Below, piece by piece: positions 35,716-42,754 of a stretch of DNA of 42,754 bases. Made by a program: the position numbers and the translations under genes. Below the pieces are notes generated by a model. That model was not told the DNA's origin, made no database searches, and saw only the letters and a program-made list of their open reading frames with translations. Positions within the stretch are counted from its first letter, which is position 1; each line of letters begins with the position of its first letter. The stretch comes from Verrucomicrobiaceae bacterium. GTDB lineage: Bacteria > Verrucomicrobiota > Verrucomicrobiia > Verrucomicrobiales > V1-33. The DNA lies in NCBI GenBank assembly GCA_027483175.1, contig JAIXVE010000187.1:1-42754 (forward strand). The letters are read 5' to 3'.

Positions 35716-36698
35716 GCTGTGGCCGTGGAACGGCGGGTGCGGCGCTGGAAGGCGAGGCCGAGGAGGCCGAGGAGGGTGGTGGCCATGGCTGGTTCCGGCG
35801 TGGAGGTCAGGTTGCGGATGTTGGCTGCGCCGATATCGACGGCGAAGAGGAGGTCATTGAAGTCGCGGTCGCCGCCGCCCCAGAGGTCTTCGAAGCCGAT
35901 GATGAGGAAGGGGCTGTTGGCCATGGCGTAGGCGAAGGCGACGACGTGGTTGATGCCGTCCTTATTGACCGACTGGTCTGTGGAGAAGATATTGGAACCG
36001 CCGCTGGCGCCGTTGGCGATGAGGAAGAAGTCGAGGACGGTGCCTTTGTCCATGCGGCCGAGGTTGACGAAGTCACCAGGGAGGAGGGGTGCGGAGCTGG
36101 TGCGTTTCGGGTCTTTGGCTGGGTCGTAGGAGGAGACGGTGCTGGAGGCGTTGGGGAAGATGAGCTGGGGATCGCCTTCGGAGATGCCGGAGCCGGTGGT
36201 GTTGAAGCCGAGGGTGTTGTTGAAGCCTGCGCCTTCGCCGACGAAGTAGACGCGGACGTCGGATTTCTCCTGGAGTTTGAGTTTGGAGGGGTCGAGGAGG
36301 AGGCGGGAGTCGTTGACGGCGACTTTTTCTCCGAGGCTTTTCTTGAGGAAGTCGTTGAGGGCAGGGAGGGCTTCCTTCTGGAAGGCAGCGGAGCGGTCAT
36401 CGGAGCCGGCAGCCATGACTGGGGCGACGATGTCGAGTTTGAAGGGCCGGGCGGCGGACTGGACTGGGGATTCTTTGCCGGCGAAGTCGTTTTTGCCGTC
36501 GTCGTTGTTGTCTTCGGCCTTGGCTTCGGCGGCTTTCTTGGCTTCTTCGGCCTTGGCTTCGGCGTTGGCCTTAGCGGCTGCGGCGTTGGCGTTTGCGTTG
36601 GCATTCTGAGCGGCGGCCGGGGAGGCGGCGGCGAAGAGTGCGGCGGCGGTGAGGCCGAGGGTGAGGTTCAGTTTGAGTGATACAGGTTGTTTGGTCAT
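35712..36698 (-). CDS. DUF4114 PEP-CTERM protein, probable dedicated exosortase substrate
   Basis: A 328-residue exported protein. The signal peptide covers about 1-30 (ending ASPAAAQ). Residues 31-65 are a low-complexity Asn/Ala then Lys/Glu/Ala stretch (NANANANAAAAKANAEAKAE). A beta-rich domain follows, and about 225-300 match DUF4114 (LDFFLIANGASGG, HVVAFAYAM, IIGFEDLWGGGDRDFNDLLF), whose acidic GGDRDFND loop may bind calcium. The C-terminus from about 305 is a PEP-CTERM signal: STPEPA, hydrophobic TTLLGLLGLAF, then QRRTRR. The stop overlaps the TPR gene start by ATGA, and two genes on is the exosortase; substrate and sorting enzyme in one coupled transcript is the main reason to call it dedicated. 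Confidence 0.88.
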   Translation of the reverse strand: MTKQPVSLKLNLTLGLTAAALFAAASPAAAQNANANANAAAAKANAEAKAEEAKKAAEAKAEDNNDDGKNDFAGKESPVQSAARPFKLDIVAPVMAAGSDDRSAAFQKEALPALNDFLKKSLGEKVAVNDSRLLLDPSKLKLQEKSDVRVYFVGEGAGFNNTLGFNTTGSGISEGDPQLIFPNASSTVSSYDPAKDPKRTSSAPLLPGDFVNLGRMDKGTVLDFFLIANGASGGSNIFSTDQSVNKDGINHVVAFAYAMANSPFLIIGFEDLWGGGDRDFNDLLFAVDIGAANIRNLTSTPEPAMATTLLGLLGLAFQRRTRRSTATA

Positions 36699-36753
36699 GT
36701 GGGGAAGTTGGGGCAGGCTTTGGGAGAGAAAATCCCCTCAGTTGGGTGGAACA

Positions 36754-37413
36754 TCATTTTCTGTCGCCGTCGAGGTAGCGGAGGACGGCTTCGGTGCGGG
36801 TGCGGACCTGGAGCTTGCGATAGATCTGTTTGAGATAGTCGCGGAGGGTTTCGTAGCTGATATGGAGTTCTGCGGCGGCTTCCTTGGGGACGAGGCCTTT
36901 GGCGAGACGGTCGAGGATCTGGCGTTCGCGTGGTGTTAGGGAAGGGAGAGGGATGGAAGGTCTGGAGGGCATGGCGGGGCCCTTGCGGAAGGCCTTGATG
37001 ACCATGGTGGCGACATCGGGGCTGAGTGGAGAGCCGCCGGATCTGGCGGCGCGGAGGCCTGCGATGATTTCGGTAGGAGGTGCGCCTTTGACGAGATAGC
37101 CGTTAGCTCCGGCGCGGAGGGCGGAGAAGACGCGCTCGGCTTCGTTGTGGACTGTTAGGACGACGAGAGCGGTGGCTGGGAGCATGGCGGAGAGGGCGCG
37201 GAGGCAGTCTTCGCCGGAGATGCCAGGGAGTTCGAGGTCGACGATGACGACATCCGGGGAGAGCTGGGCGAGTTCCGGGAGGGCGTCTTCGCCGGTGGAC
37301 CATGAGCCTGCGAGAGTGAAGTCCGGCTGTTTGGAGACCAGTTTTTCGAGCATGGTTCTTGTGAAGCGGTCATCTTCGATGATGCCGATGCGGAGGGGTG
37401 CGGAGTCTGGCAT
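36754..37413 (-). CDS. NarL/FixJ-type response regulator
   Basis: A 219-residue two-component regulator. The receiver domain (about 7-125) has the acidic pocket E13-D14-D15, phospho-acceptor D59 in VVIVDLELPG, T87 in VLTVHN and K109 in YLVKGA. The LuxR-type helix-turn-helix lies at about 155-212 (LTPRERQILDRLAKGLVPKE ... IYRKLQVRTRTEAVLRYL); position ETLRDYLKQ has Asp where many members have Thr-His. No sensor kinase is adjacent, so it is an orphan in this window. It lies 23 bases after the 172-aa gene and 55 bases before the PEP-CTERM gene, on the same strand, so it is a likely regulator of this locus, which is an inference. Confidence 0.92.
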   Translation of the reverse strand: MPDSAPLRIGIIEDDRFTRTMLEKLVSKQPDFTLAGSWSTGEDALPELAQLSPDVVIVDLELPGISGEDCLRALSAMLPATALVVLTVHNEAERVFSALRAGANGYLVKGAPPTEIIAGLRAARSGGSPLSPDVATMVIKAFRKGPAMPSRPSIPLPSLTPRERQILDRLAKGLVPKEAAAELHISYETLRDYLKQIYRKLQVRTRTEAVLRYLDGDRK

Positions 37414-37436
37414 GGGGGTTGGGGGAGGTGGATGTG

Positions 37437-37955
37437 TTATTCACCGCTGAGGTCGGCCCAGACGGACCGATTGGAGGAGACGTCTACGGAGCCGTCGTCC
37501 CAGAGGTGGAGGATGATGCGGGAGCCGCTGTTTGGTGGGATGGGAGGGCTGTCCCAGTTCCATGAGGGAGAGCCGGGGATGTCGGGGGTTCTGAGGGAGA
37601 CAGGTGAGGGGGCGGTGTTGTCCGGGATGACCCAGCGATAGGATGCTTCCGGGTCGAGAGGAGGGACGGTGTATGATTGACCGCCGACGAAGAGGGAGAG
37701 GGCTGGGAGGTGGTCCTGGCATTCGTTGACGATGATGATACGGGCCTGTTTACCACGATGCCATGCGGTGGCGGCGACGGCGAGGCAAAAAGTGATGAAG
37801 GCTGGGATGGCGAATCTGGCGAGCCTGCGGAGGCGAGGAGGGGGTGGAGGAGGGGCGGGGAATCCCCTGGAGGGGGGTAGGACGCCATCGCCGGCGAAGG
37901 CCGGGGTGGGGAGCGGCTGGGGAGGTTTCTCGAGGTTGTGAGGGGAGGGGTTCAC
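37437..37955 (-). CDS. Small single-pass membrane protein of the polymer locus, unknown function
   Basis: A 172-residue protein I cannot place in a family. Residues 1-42 are proline-rich and probably cytoplasmic (ending PPPPPPRLRRLAR), 47-65 form one membrane helix (FAIPAFITFCLAVAATAW), and the rest is a beta-like extracytoplasmic domain with Trp and Asp residues (DPEASYRWVIPDN, SPSWNWDSPP, LHLWDDGSVDV). Its start lies 4 bases after the stop of the O-antigen-ligase-like gene and it is followed by the response regulator. A polymer-export or co-polymerase accessory role is conceivable from position only. Confidence 0.65.
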   Translation of the reverse strand: MNPSPHNLEKPPQPLPTPAFAGDGVLPPSRGFPAPPPPPPRLRRLARFAIPAFITFCLAVAATAWHRGKQARIIIVNECQDHLPALSLFVGGQSYTVPPLDPEASYRWVIPDNTAPSPVSLRTPDIPGSPSWNWDSPPIPPNSGSRIILHLWDDGSVDVSSNRSVWADLSGE

Positions 37956-37959
37956 GGAG

Positions 37960-39471
37960 TCAGGGTGGGGCCCATGGTGGAGGCGGGAAGGCTGGGTTGG
38001 TGGAGGGGATGGGGAGTGGTGTGAGGATGGCTGCGGGGGCTGGCCATGGTGAGGGGGTGAGGGTTGCGGCGGGCGGGAGGGGGTCTGGTTTGTCAGGGGA
38101 AGGGGCGGTGGAGGGGGCGGGGGAGGGATTTCTGCGGAGGATTTCGAGGCGAGCGGTTAGGCCGAAGATGATGAGCCAGAGCATGAGGTTGCGTGGTTGT
38201 GTGAGGACGCGTTCGTAGGCGCTCTGGGCGTAGTTGAGGGCGCAGCCTGCGGCGATGCCGAGGGAGAGGCATCGTTCGAAGGAGTGGGGGAAGGAGAGGA
38301 AGGCGCGGAGGTTGCGGTAGAGGCCTGCGGAGATGAGGAGGACCCATGAGATGAGGCCGGGGTAGCCGTTTTCGCCGAGGAGGAGGAAGTAGTGGCTTTC
38401 GACTGGGGCGTTGGGTTTTTCTTCATCGACCTTCATGCCGCGGCCGCGGATCCAGTCGTAGACGACATCTGCGTAGGGGTAGGGGGTATTGATGCAGAGG
38501 GCGTAGTTGTTCCAGCCGATGCCGAGAGGGTGGGCTTTTTCCATCTGGCGTGCGGCTTCGTTGAGGACGACGCGGAGTTCCGAGCTGGCGGTATTGCCGT
38601 GGTCGCCGAAGCGGGAGACGATGGTATCGAGGGTGAGGAGGAGGCCGAGTGCGCCGACGGCGGACATGGAGATGAGCATGCCGATGCGGCGGCTGGTGGG
38701 TTTTTCGAGGAGGCTGACGAGAGCGACGATGACGGTGCCGCCTGCGAACATGACGAGGGCGGCGCGGGAGAGGGCGCTTTGGACGAGGATGGCGCAGGCG
38801 ATGAAGCCGGCGGTGCACCAGTTTCTGCCGCGGAAGGCTGGGCCGAGGGAGGCGGCGAGGAAGGGCATGGCGATCATGACCGAGTACATGGCGAGCGGGT
38901 TCTGGTGTTCGAAGGTGCCGCGAACCTGGTAGATGCCGCCGAGGTATTTCATTTTTAGGCCGACGAAGGCCTGCCAGCACATGGTGAAGCCCATGATGCT
39001 GAGGAAGAACTGCATGTCAGCGGGGGAGCGGAGCCAGTGGAAGGAGGCGATGGCGATGAGAGCGAAGAAGGCCATTTTGTGGATGGCCATGAGGGAGTAG
39101 TCCGGGCGCGGGGCGTTGGTGATGGAGAGGGAGCAGGTGATGACGAAGATGGCGTAGAGGGCCATGCCTGGGGGGAACCAGCGGAAGTTTTTGCGGTCGC
39201 GGAGCCATGCGGCGGTGATGAGGGCGATGGCGCAGATGTGATTGAAGTAGAAGTGGTAGCCCTTGGCGTGGCCGCGGTATTTTTCGACGGAGGCGAGGGT
39301 GAGGCCCCAATTGCCTGCGGCGAAGAGACCGTTGATGGTCATGAAGCACATGAGGCCGAAGAGGCGGCGCTGGGCGACTGGGCGGTCTTTGATGGCGACG
39401 CCGAGGGCAGGCCCGAGTCCGAAGAAGAGGGGCAGGATGACGGCCAGCTTGATCCAGTCGGAGGAGGTCAC
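37960..39471 (-). CDS. O-antigen ligase / polymerase-like membrane protein (Wzy_C family)
   Basis: A 503-residue protein with about ten membrane helices in residues 1-440 and a proline-rich tail of about 60 residues. The large periplasmic loop contains HPLGIGWNNYALCINTPYPY and the VESHYFLLLGENGYPGLISW stretch, the typical Wzy_C (O-antigen ligase superfamily) signature with its conserved His. It would polymerise or transfer a polysaccharide from a lipid carrier. It is the first gene of the minus-strand run that continues to the EpsI-like gene, and is divergent from the glycosyltransferase-STAS gene (65 bases between starts). The tail looks real because codon use stays normal. Confidence 0.86.
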   Translation of the reverse strand: MTSSDWIKLAVILPLFFGLGPALGVAIKDRPVAQRRLFGLMCFMTINGLFAAGNWGLTLASVEKYRGHAKGYHFYFNHICAIALITAAWLRDRKNFRWFPPGMALYAIFVITCSLSITNAPRPDYSLMAIHKMAFFALIAIASFHWLRSPADMQFFLSIMGFTMCWQAFVGLKMKYLGGIYQVRGTFEHQNPLAMYSVMIAMPFLAASLGPAFRGRNWCTAGFIACAILVQSALSRAALVMFAGGTVIVALVSLLEKPTSRRIGMLISMSAVGALGLLLTLDTIVSRFGDHGNTASSELRVVLNEAARQMEKAHPLGIGWNNYALCINTPYPYADVVYDWIRGRGMKVDEEKPNAPVESHYFLLLGENGYPGLISWVLLISAGLYRNLRAFLSFPHSFERCLSLGIAAGCALNYAQSAYERVLTQPRNLMLWLIIFGLTARLEILRRNPSPAPSTAPSPDKPDPLPPAATLTPSPWPAPAAILTPLPIPSTNPAFPPPPWAPP

Positions 39472-39494
39472 GGTGCGTGGCGAGCGTTCGGGAC

Positions 39495-39525
39495 TTGATT
39501 GTGTGCAGAACTAGTTGATATCTAG
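39495..39525. promoter_or_regulatory. Candidate promoter/operator between divergent polymer genes
   Basis: In the 65-base space between the ligase-like gene and the glycosyltransferase-STAS gene the sequence turns AT-rich. TTGATT (39495-39500) is followed at 18 bases by TATCTA (39519-39524), a weak sigma-70-like pair for the + strand. CTAG at 39511-39514 and 39522-39525 form a short inverted repeat around TTGATAT. CTAG is rare in most genomes, so a regulator site is possible. Low certainty. Confidence 0.32.
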
Positions 39526-39536
39526 GACCGTGTCGA

Positions 39537-40736
39537 ATGAGTAAATCAGTAATGAGAAAACAGGAGATTCGGGAGCGTCCATGGGCTGGGCGGCTGGCGC
39601 CGCCTATTGTGATGATGGGGGTGCCGTTTGATCAGGTGAGTGTGGAGCAGACCCTTGGGATTGTGAGGGAGATGATAGAGGAGGGGAGGCCGCATCTGCT
39701 GGCGACGGCGAATGTGGATTTTCTGGCGCAGGTGCAGGAGGATGAGGGGTTGAGGAGGATTCTGGTGGATGCGGATCTGGTGGTGTGTGACGGGACGCCG
39801 CTGGTGTGGATGTCGCGGTTGCTGGGGGATGCGCTGCCGGAGCGGGTGGCTGGGAGTGATCTGGTGCCGTTGCTGCTGGATCTGGCGGCTGGGCAGGGGT
39901 ATCGGGTGTATTTTCTGGGTGGGCGGGATGAGGTGCTGGGGACGGCGCTGGAGAAGATCCGGGAGCGGTGGCCGGCGCTGGAGGTGGCTGGGATGTATTC
40001 GCCGCCGTTTGCGCCATTGGAGAAGATGGATCACGAGGACATCTGCCGGAGGATTCGGGAGGCGCGGGCGGACATGCTGTTTGTGTCGTTTGGGTGTCCG
40101 AAGCAGGAGAAGTGGCTGGCGAGGAATTACCGTGAGGCGGGTGTGCCTGTGGCTGTGGGGGTTGGGGCGACGATTGATTTTCTGGCTGGAGCGGTGAAGC
40201 GGGCTCCGGTGTGGATGCGGAAGACTGGGTTGGAGTGGTTTTACCGGGTGATGCAGGAGCCGAGGCGGCTGGCGGGGCGGTATTGGAAGGATATTCGGGT
40301 GGTGGGGCCTGGGTTGGTGAGGCAGTTTCTGGCGATGCGGCCGAGGGGTGGGGTGGTGTCGGTGGTGGCGGGTGGCGATGAGGTTGAGAACGGAGGGAAG
40401 GGGGGGAAGGGGACGATGGTGCTGGTGCTGCCGGAGCGGTTGGATGCGTTGGCGGCGCGGGATGGTGGGTTGTGGGCGGAGGCGGAGGCTGGTGCGGGGT
40501 CGACGATGATTGCGGATGCGCGGGCGACGGTGTTTGTGGACAGCACGGGGACTGGGCGGCTGATTCGGTTTGCGCGGATGGCGCGGGAGCGGGGAGGTGC
40601 GTTCATACTAGCCGGGCCGACGGTGGATTTGCTGAGGACGTTGGATCTGATGAAGTTGCGCGGGTTTTTCACGATTGCTGCGGATATGGAAGCGGCGGTG
40701 GTGCTGGCGGAGAAAATGAACCAAGGACGGGCATGA
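39537..40736 (+). CDS. WecB/TagA/CpsF glycosyltransferase fused to a STAS domain
   Basis: A 399-residue two-part protein. Residues about 20-265 are a GT26 glycosyltransferase: LATANVDFLAQVQED, ADLVVCDGTPLVW with the catalytic-type Asp, LPERVAGSDL, FVSFGCPKQEKWLARN. This family adds N-acetylmannosaminyl or related sugars to lipid-linked acceptors in teichoic-acid or exopolysaccharide synthesis. Residues about 292-399 look like a STAS (anti-anti-sigma) domain: TVFVDSTGTGRLIRF with S336 at the usual phosphorylation position, then GGAFILAGPTVDLLRTLDL and the closing FTIAADMEAAV. The ending overlaps the next gene by ATGA. The fusion suggests that transferase activity, or a partner, is switched by phosphorylation; that part is inference. 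Confidence 0.88.
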   Translation: MSKSVMRKQEIRERPWAGRLAPPIVMMGVPFDQVSVEQTLGIVREMIEEGRPHLLATANVDFLAQVQEDEGLRRILVDADLVVCDGTPLVWMSRLLGDALPERVAGSDLVPLLLDLAAGQGYRVYFLGGRDEVLGTALEKIRERWPALEVAGMYSPPFAPLEKMDHEDICRRIREARADMLFVSFGCPKQEKWLARNYREAGVPVAVGVGATIDFLAGAVKRAPVWMRKTGLEWFYRVMQEPRRLAGRYWKDIRVVGPGLVRQFLAMRPRGGVVSVVAGGDEVENGGKGGKGTMVLVLPERLDALAARDGGLWAEAEAGAGSTMIADARATVFVDSTGTGRLIRFARMARERGGAFILAGPTVDLLRTLDLMKLRGFFTIAADMEAAVVLAEKMNQGRA

Positions 40737-41872
40737 AAGTGGGACTGACGGCGACGATGATTCAGGGGGGGAAGAGCGGGGTGGCGCAGTATGTGTTTTC
40801 GCTGGTGCGGGAACTGGTGCGTGGTGGGCGGGTGGACTTGACGGTGTTTGCGCTGGAGGATGAGATGGGGTTGTTTGATTATGCGGCTGGGGGTTGTCGG
40901 GTGGTGTCGGTGCCGCGGCGGGCGGCTCCGCCGGTGAAGAACATTTTGTGGCACCAGATGGAATTGCCGAGGTTGGCAGGGGAGCTGAAGCTGGATGTGC
41001 TGCATGTGCCGAGTTACCGGCGGCTGGTGAGGCGGGCACCGTGTCCGACGGTGGGGACGATTCATGACCTTGCGCCGTTTCATGTGAGGGGGAAGTACGA
41101 TGTGGCGCGGATGTTTTACGGGAGGGTGGTGGTGAAGGGCCTGGCGCGGCGGCAGAAAGAGATCATTGCGGTGAGCCGGTGTACGGCGCGGGACATTGAG
41201 CGGTTTTTCGGGATTCCGGAGAGTCGGCAGCATGTGATTCACAATGGGATTGATCACGAGCGGTTCCGGCCTGGGGATGCGGGGGTGGACCGGGAGGAAG
41301 TGGCGCGGCGGCACGGGTTGGAGCGGCCGTATTTTCTTTATGTGTCGAGGCTGGAGCATCCTGCGAAGAATCATGTGCGGCTGATTGAGGCGTTTGCGGC
41401 GTTCAAGCGGGCGACGGGGTCGGATTGGCTGCTGGCGCTGGGGGGTGGGGATTGGCATGGGGCGGAGGCGATTCGGGCGGCGGCGGCGGCGGCGGAATGT
41501 GCCGGGGACATTCGGTTTCTGGGGTTTGTGCCGGATGGGGGGTTGCCGGCGTTGTACAGGGGTGCGGAGGCAATGGTGTATCCGAGTTTGTTTGAGGGTT
41601 TCGGGTTGCCGCCGGTGGAGGCGATGGCGTGCGGGACGCCGGTGATCAGCAGTGCGCGGGGGGCGCTGGAGGAAGTGATCGGGGATGCGGCGATGGTGGT
41701 GGATCCGGAGAGTGTGGAGGGGATGGCGCGGGCGCTGGGTGAGTTTGCTGGATCCGGGGAGTTGGCTGGGAGGATGAGGAAGCGTGGGTTGGCGAATGCG
41801 GCGCGGTTTGACTGGGGTCGGACGGCGGAGCAGGTGGAGGCGGTTTATCGGAAGGCGGCTGGGGGCGGGTGA
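40733..41872 (+). CDS. GT4 family glycosyltransferase
   Basis: A 379-residue GT-B glycosyltransferase. Visible: N-terminal MIQGGKSGVAQYVFSLVREL, VGTIHDLAPFHVRGKY, HVIHNGIDHERFRP, FLYVSRLEHPAKNHVRLIEA, and the nucleotide-sugar motif SLFEGFGLPPVEAMACGTPV with the E-x7-E pair. It likely adds a mannose-like or related sugar to a lipid-linked polysaccharide at the cytoplasmic membrane face; donor and acceptor are unknown. The ATG at 40733 overlaps the stop of the glycosyltransferase-STAS gene (ATGA), so the two are translated together. Confidence 0.92.
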   Translation: MKVGLTATMIQGGKSGVAQYVFSLVRELVRGGRVDLTVFALEDEMGLFDYAAGGCRVVSVPRRAAPPVKNILWHQMELPRLAGELKLDVLHVPSYRRLVRRAPCPTVGTIHDLAPFHVRGKYDVARMFYGRVVVKGLARRQKEIIAVSRCTARDIERFFGIPESRQHVIHNGIDHERFRPGDAGVDREEVARRHGLERPYFLYVSRLEHPAKNHVRLIEAFAAFKRATGSDWLLALGGGDWHGAEAIRAAAAAAECAGDIRFLGFVPDGGLPALYRGAEAMVYPSLFEGFGLPPVEAMACGTPVISSARGALEEVIGDAAMVVDPESVEGMARALGEFAGSGELAGRMRKRGLANAARFDWGRTAEQVEAVYRKAAGGG

Positions 41873-41964
41873 CGTGGTTGAGGCTGGGGAAAAGCTGAGA
41901 CAAAAGGGGGATGGCGTGGCGCTGAATTGGGTGTAGGAAAGAAACCACCGAACCCCACTGAAAC

Positions 41965-42504
41965 ATGTCTGCGAACACCCCTCCGCCCGCTTCTTCGTGG
42001 AAGCAGTGGTTTACGACGCATGGTCAGCGATTGCTGCTGTTTGCGCGGCAGCAGACGAGGACCGAGCAGGATGCTGAGGATGTGCTGCAGGAGGCGATGG
42101 TGCGGCTGTGGAAGAGCGGGATGATTGACACGGGTGAGGATGGGGCGAACGAGCCGTGTTTGGCGGGAGCGTTCACGCAGATCCGGCGATCGGCGATTGA
42201 CCAGGCGCGGAAGAACATCCGGAGAGCGAATCGGGAGACGCGGGCGATGGAGATGGATGAGCCCGGGCACATTGTGTGGTTTCAGGATTCGCTGGAGCAG
42301 GATGAGCGGTCGCAGCAGATTGAGAAGGCGATTCAGACCCTGCCTGACTATTACAAGGAAGTGATCATTCTGAAGATCTGGGGAGATCTGACGTTCGAGC
42401 AGATTGCGGAGACGCTGGATATTCCGATGAATACGGCTGCGAGCCGGTACCGATATGCGCTGGAGCGCCTGCGCCGCACCCTAACCCCTGCAAAGCTGTC
42501 ATGA
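41965..42504 (+). CDS. ECF-type RNA polymerase sigma factor
   Basis: A 179-residue sigma-70 family factor with only regions 2 and 4. Region 2 covers about 25-95 (RTEQDAEDVLQEAMVRLWK, then FTQIRRSAIDQARKNIRR); region 4 covers about 120-172 (LPDYYKEVIILKIWGDLTFE, IPMNTAASRYRYALERL). The ATG at 41965 begins with a short proline/serine-rich leader (MSANTPPPASSWKQW). The stop overlaps the start of the next gene by ATGA, the usual layout of sigma/anti-sigma pairs. It may respond to an envelope signal, but no target promoter can be named here. Confidence 0.92.
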   Translation: MSANTPPPASSWKQWFTTHGQRLLLFARQQTRTEQDAEDVLQEAMVRLWKSGMIDTGEDGANEPCLAGAFTQIRRSAIDQARKNIRRANRETRAMEMDEPGHIVWFQDSLEQDERSQQIEKAIQTLPDYYKEVIILKIWGDLTFEQIAETLDIPMNTAASRYRYALERLRRTLTPAKLS

Positions 42505-42754
42505 AATCCGAGTTTCCCGAACCGATGGATGCCGGACTGCTCCAGATTGAGCGCGAGTTGCGTTCGCTTTCGCCGATTGCTCCGGAGCGGTCGTTGAGTG
42601 AGATGCTGGCCCGGGAAGTGGCTGGCGAGACGGAAGTGCCTGTGCCTGGGCGAGTGAATCGAGTGGTGGCTGGGTCGTTTCCGTGGCGACGGGTGGGAGT
42701 GCCGACGGCGGCGGCGGCAGCGGCGGCGGCGTTTGTGCTGCCATCGGCGGAGCG
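42501..42754 (+). CDS. Probable membrane anti-sigma factor, N-terminal part; runs off the window
   Basis: 84 complete codons are visible, starting at the ATG that overlaps the sigma factor stop. The first 65 residues are hydrophilic (MKSEFPEPMDAGLLQIEREL, then LSEMLAREVAGETE), followed by SFPWRRVGVPTAAAAAAAAF, which looks like the beginning of a membrane segment. A cytoplasmic sigma-binding region followed by a membrane helix is the common anti-sigma arrangement; no zinc-binding HxxxCxxC is seen. The call rests mainly on position. Confidence 0.6.
   Translation, partial: MKSEFPEPMDAGLLQIERELRSLSPIAPERSLSEMLAREVAGETEVPVPGRVNRVVAGSFPWRRVGVPTAAAAAAAAFVLPSAE

Overview
The window looks like a chromosomal segment of a GC-rich, Gram-negative bacterium of the Verrucomicrobia type. 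This is inferred from gene content: an exosortase with PEP-CTERM substrates, LL-diaminopimelate aminotransferase (dapL), large exported proteins with DPDGDG calcium-loop motifs, and KDO-precursor and O-antigen-ligase-type genes. No 16S gene is present, so the assignment stays an inference. The + strand is G-rich almost throughout, whichever strand a gene lies on. Plus-strand genes therefore prefer G-ending codons and minus-strand genes C-ending codons.

Left part (1-11249) is mostly housekeeping: the N-terminal part of glmS, an M3 oligopeptidase and pssA on the minus strand; then on the plus strand a small Fe-S cluster group (CxxC-rhodanese protein, IscU/NifU-like scaffold, SufT), an exported lysine-pentad repeat protein, a KdsD-type arabinose-5-phosphate isomerase and a 1195-residue SNF2 helicase. 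At 11400-12230 a decayed Rpn/PD-(D/E)XK nuclease gene stands out by its opposite GC skew. 

Middle part (12466-25989): a LamG PEP-CTERM protein, an exported glycerophosphodiester phosphodiesterase, moaC, dapL, a DUF1460 amidase-like protein, a tandem universal stress protein, GTP-dependent PEP carboxykinase, tRNA-Arg(CCG), a short proB, a YejK/NdpA-like nucleoid protein, a pair of unrecognised membrane or exported proteins (one with a glycine-zipper segment), and mobA. From 26087 to 27247 lie three copies of a palindromic REP-like unit around a single-domain Y1 (IS200/RAYT-type) transposase. A 1122-residue exported protein and a TIM-barrel sugar isomerase/epimerase-like gene follow.

Right part (31849-42754) is a surface-polymer and protein-anchoring locus. 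A minus-strand run reads: O-antigen-ligase-like protein, 172-aa membrane protein, NarL-type response regulator, DUF4114 PEP-CTERM protein, TPR protein, exosortase (Cys-Arg-His triad visible), 162-aa membrane protein, EpsI-like protein. The last five are joined by four successive 4-base ATGA overlaps, which suggests a dedicated substrate-sortase unit. Divergent from it are a WecB/TagA/CpsF glycosyltransferase fused to a C-terminal STAS domain and a GT4 glycosyltransferase (again ATGA-coupled), then an ECF sigma factor overlapping a truncated membrane protein that may be its anti-sigma factor.

The best candidates for something undescribed are the substrate-TPR-exosortase-EpsI unit, the glycosyltransferase-STAS fusion, the REP/Y1-transposase cluster, and the glycine-zipper membrane-protein pair at 23338-25300.
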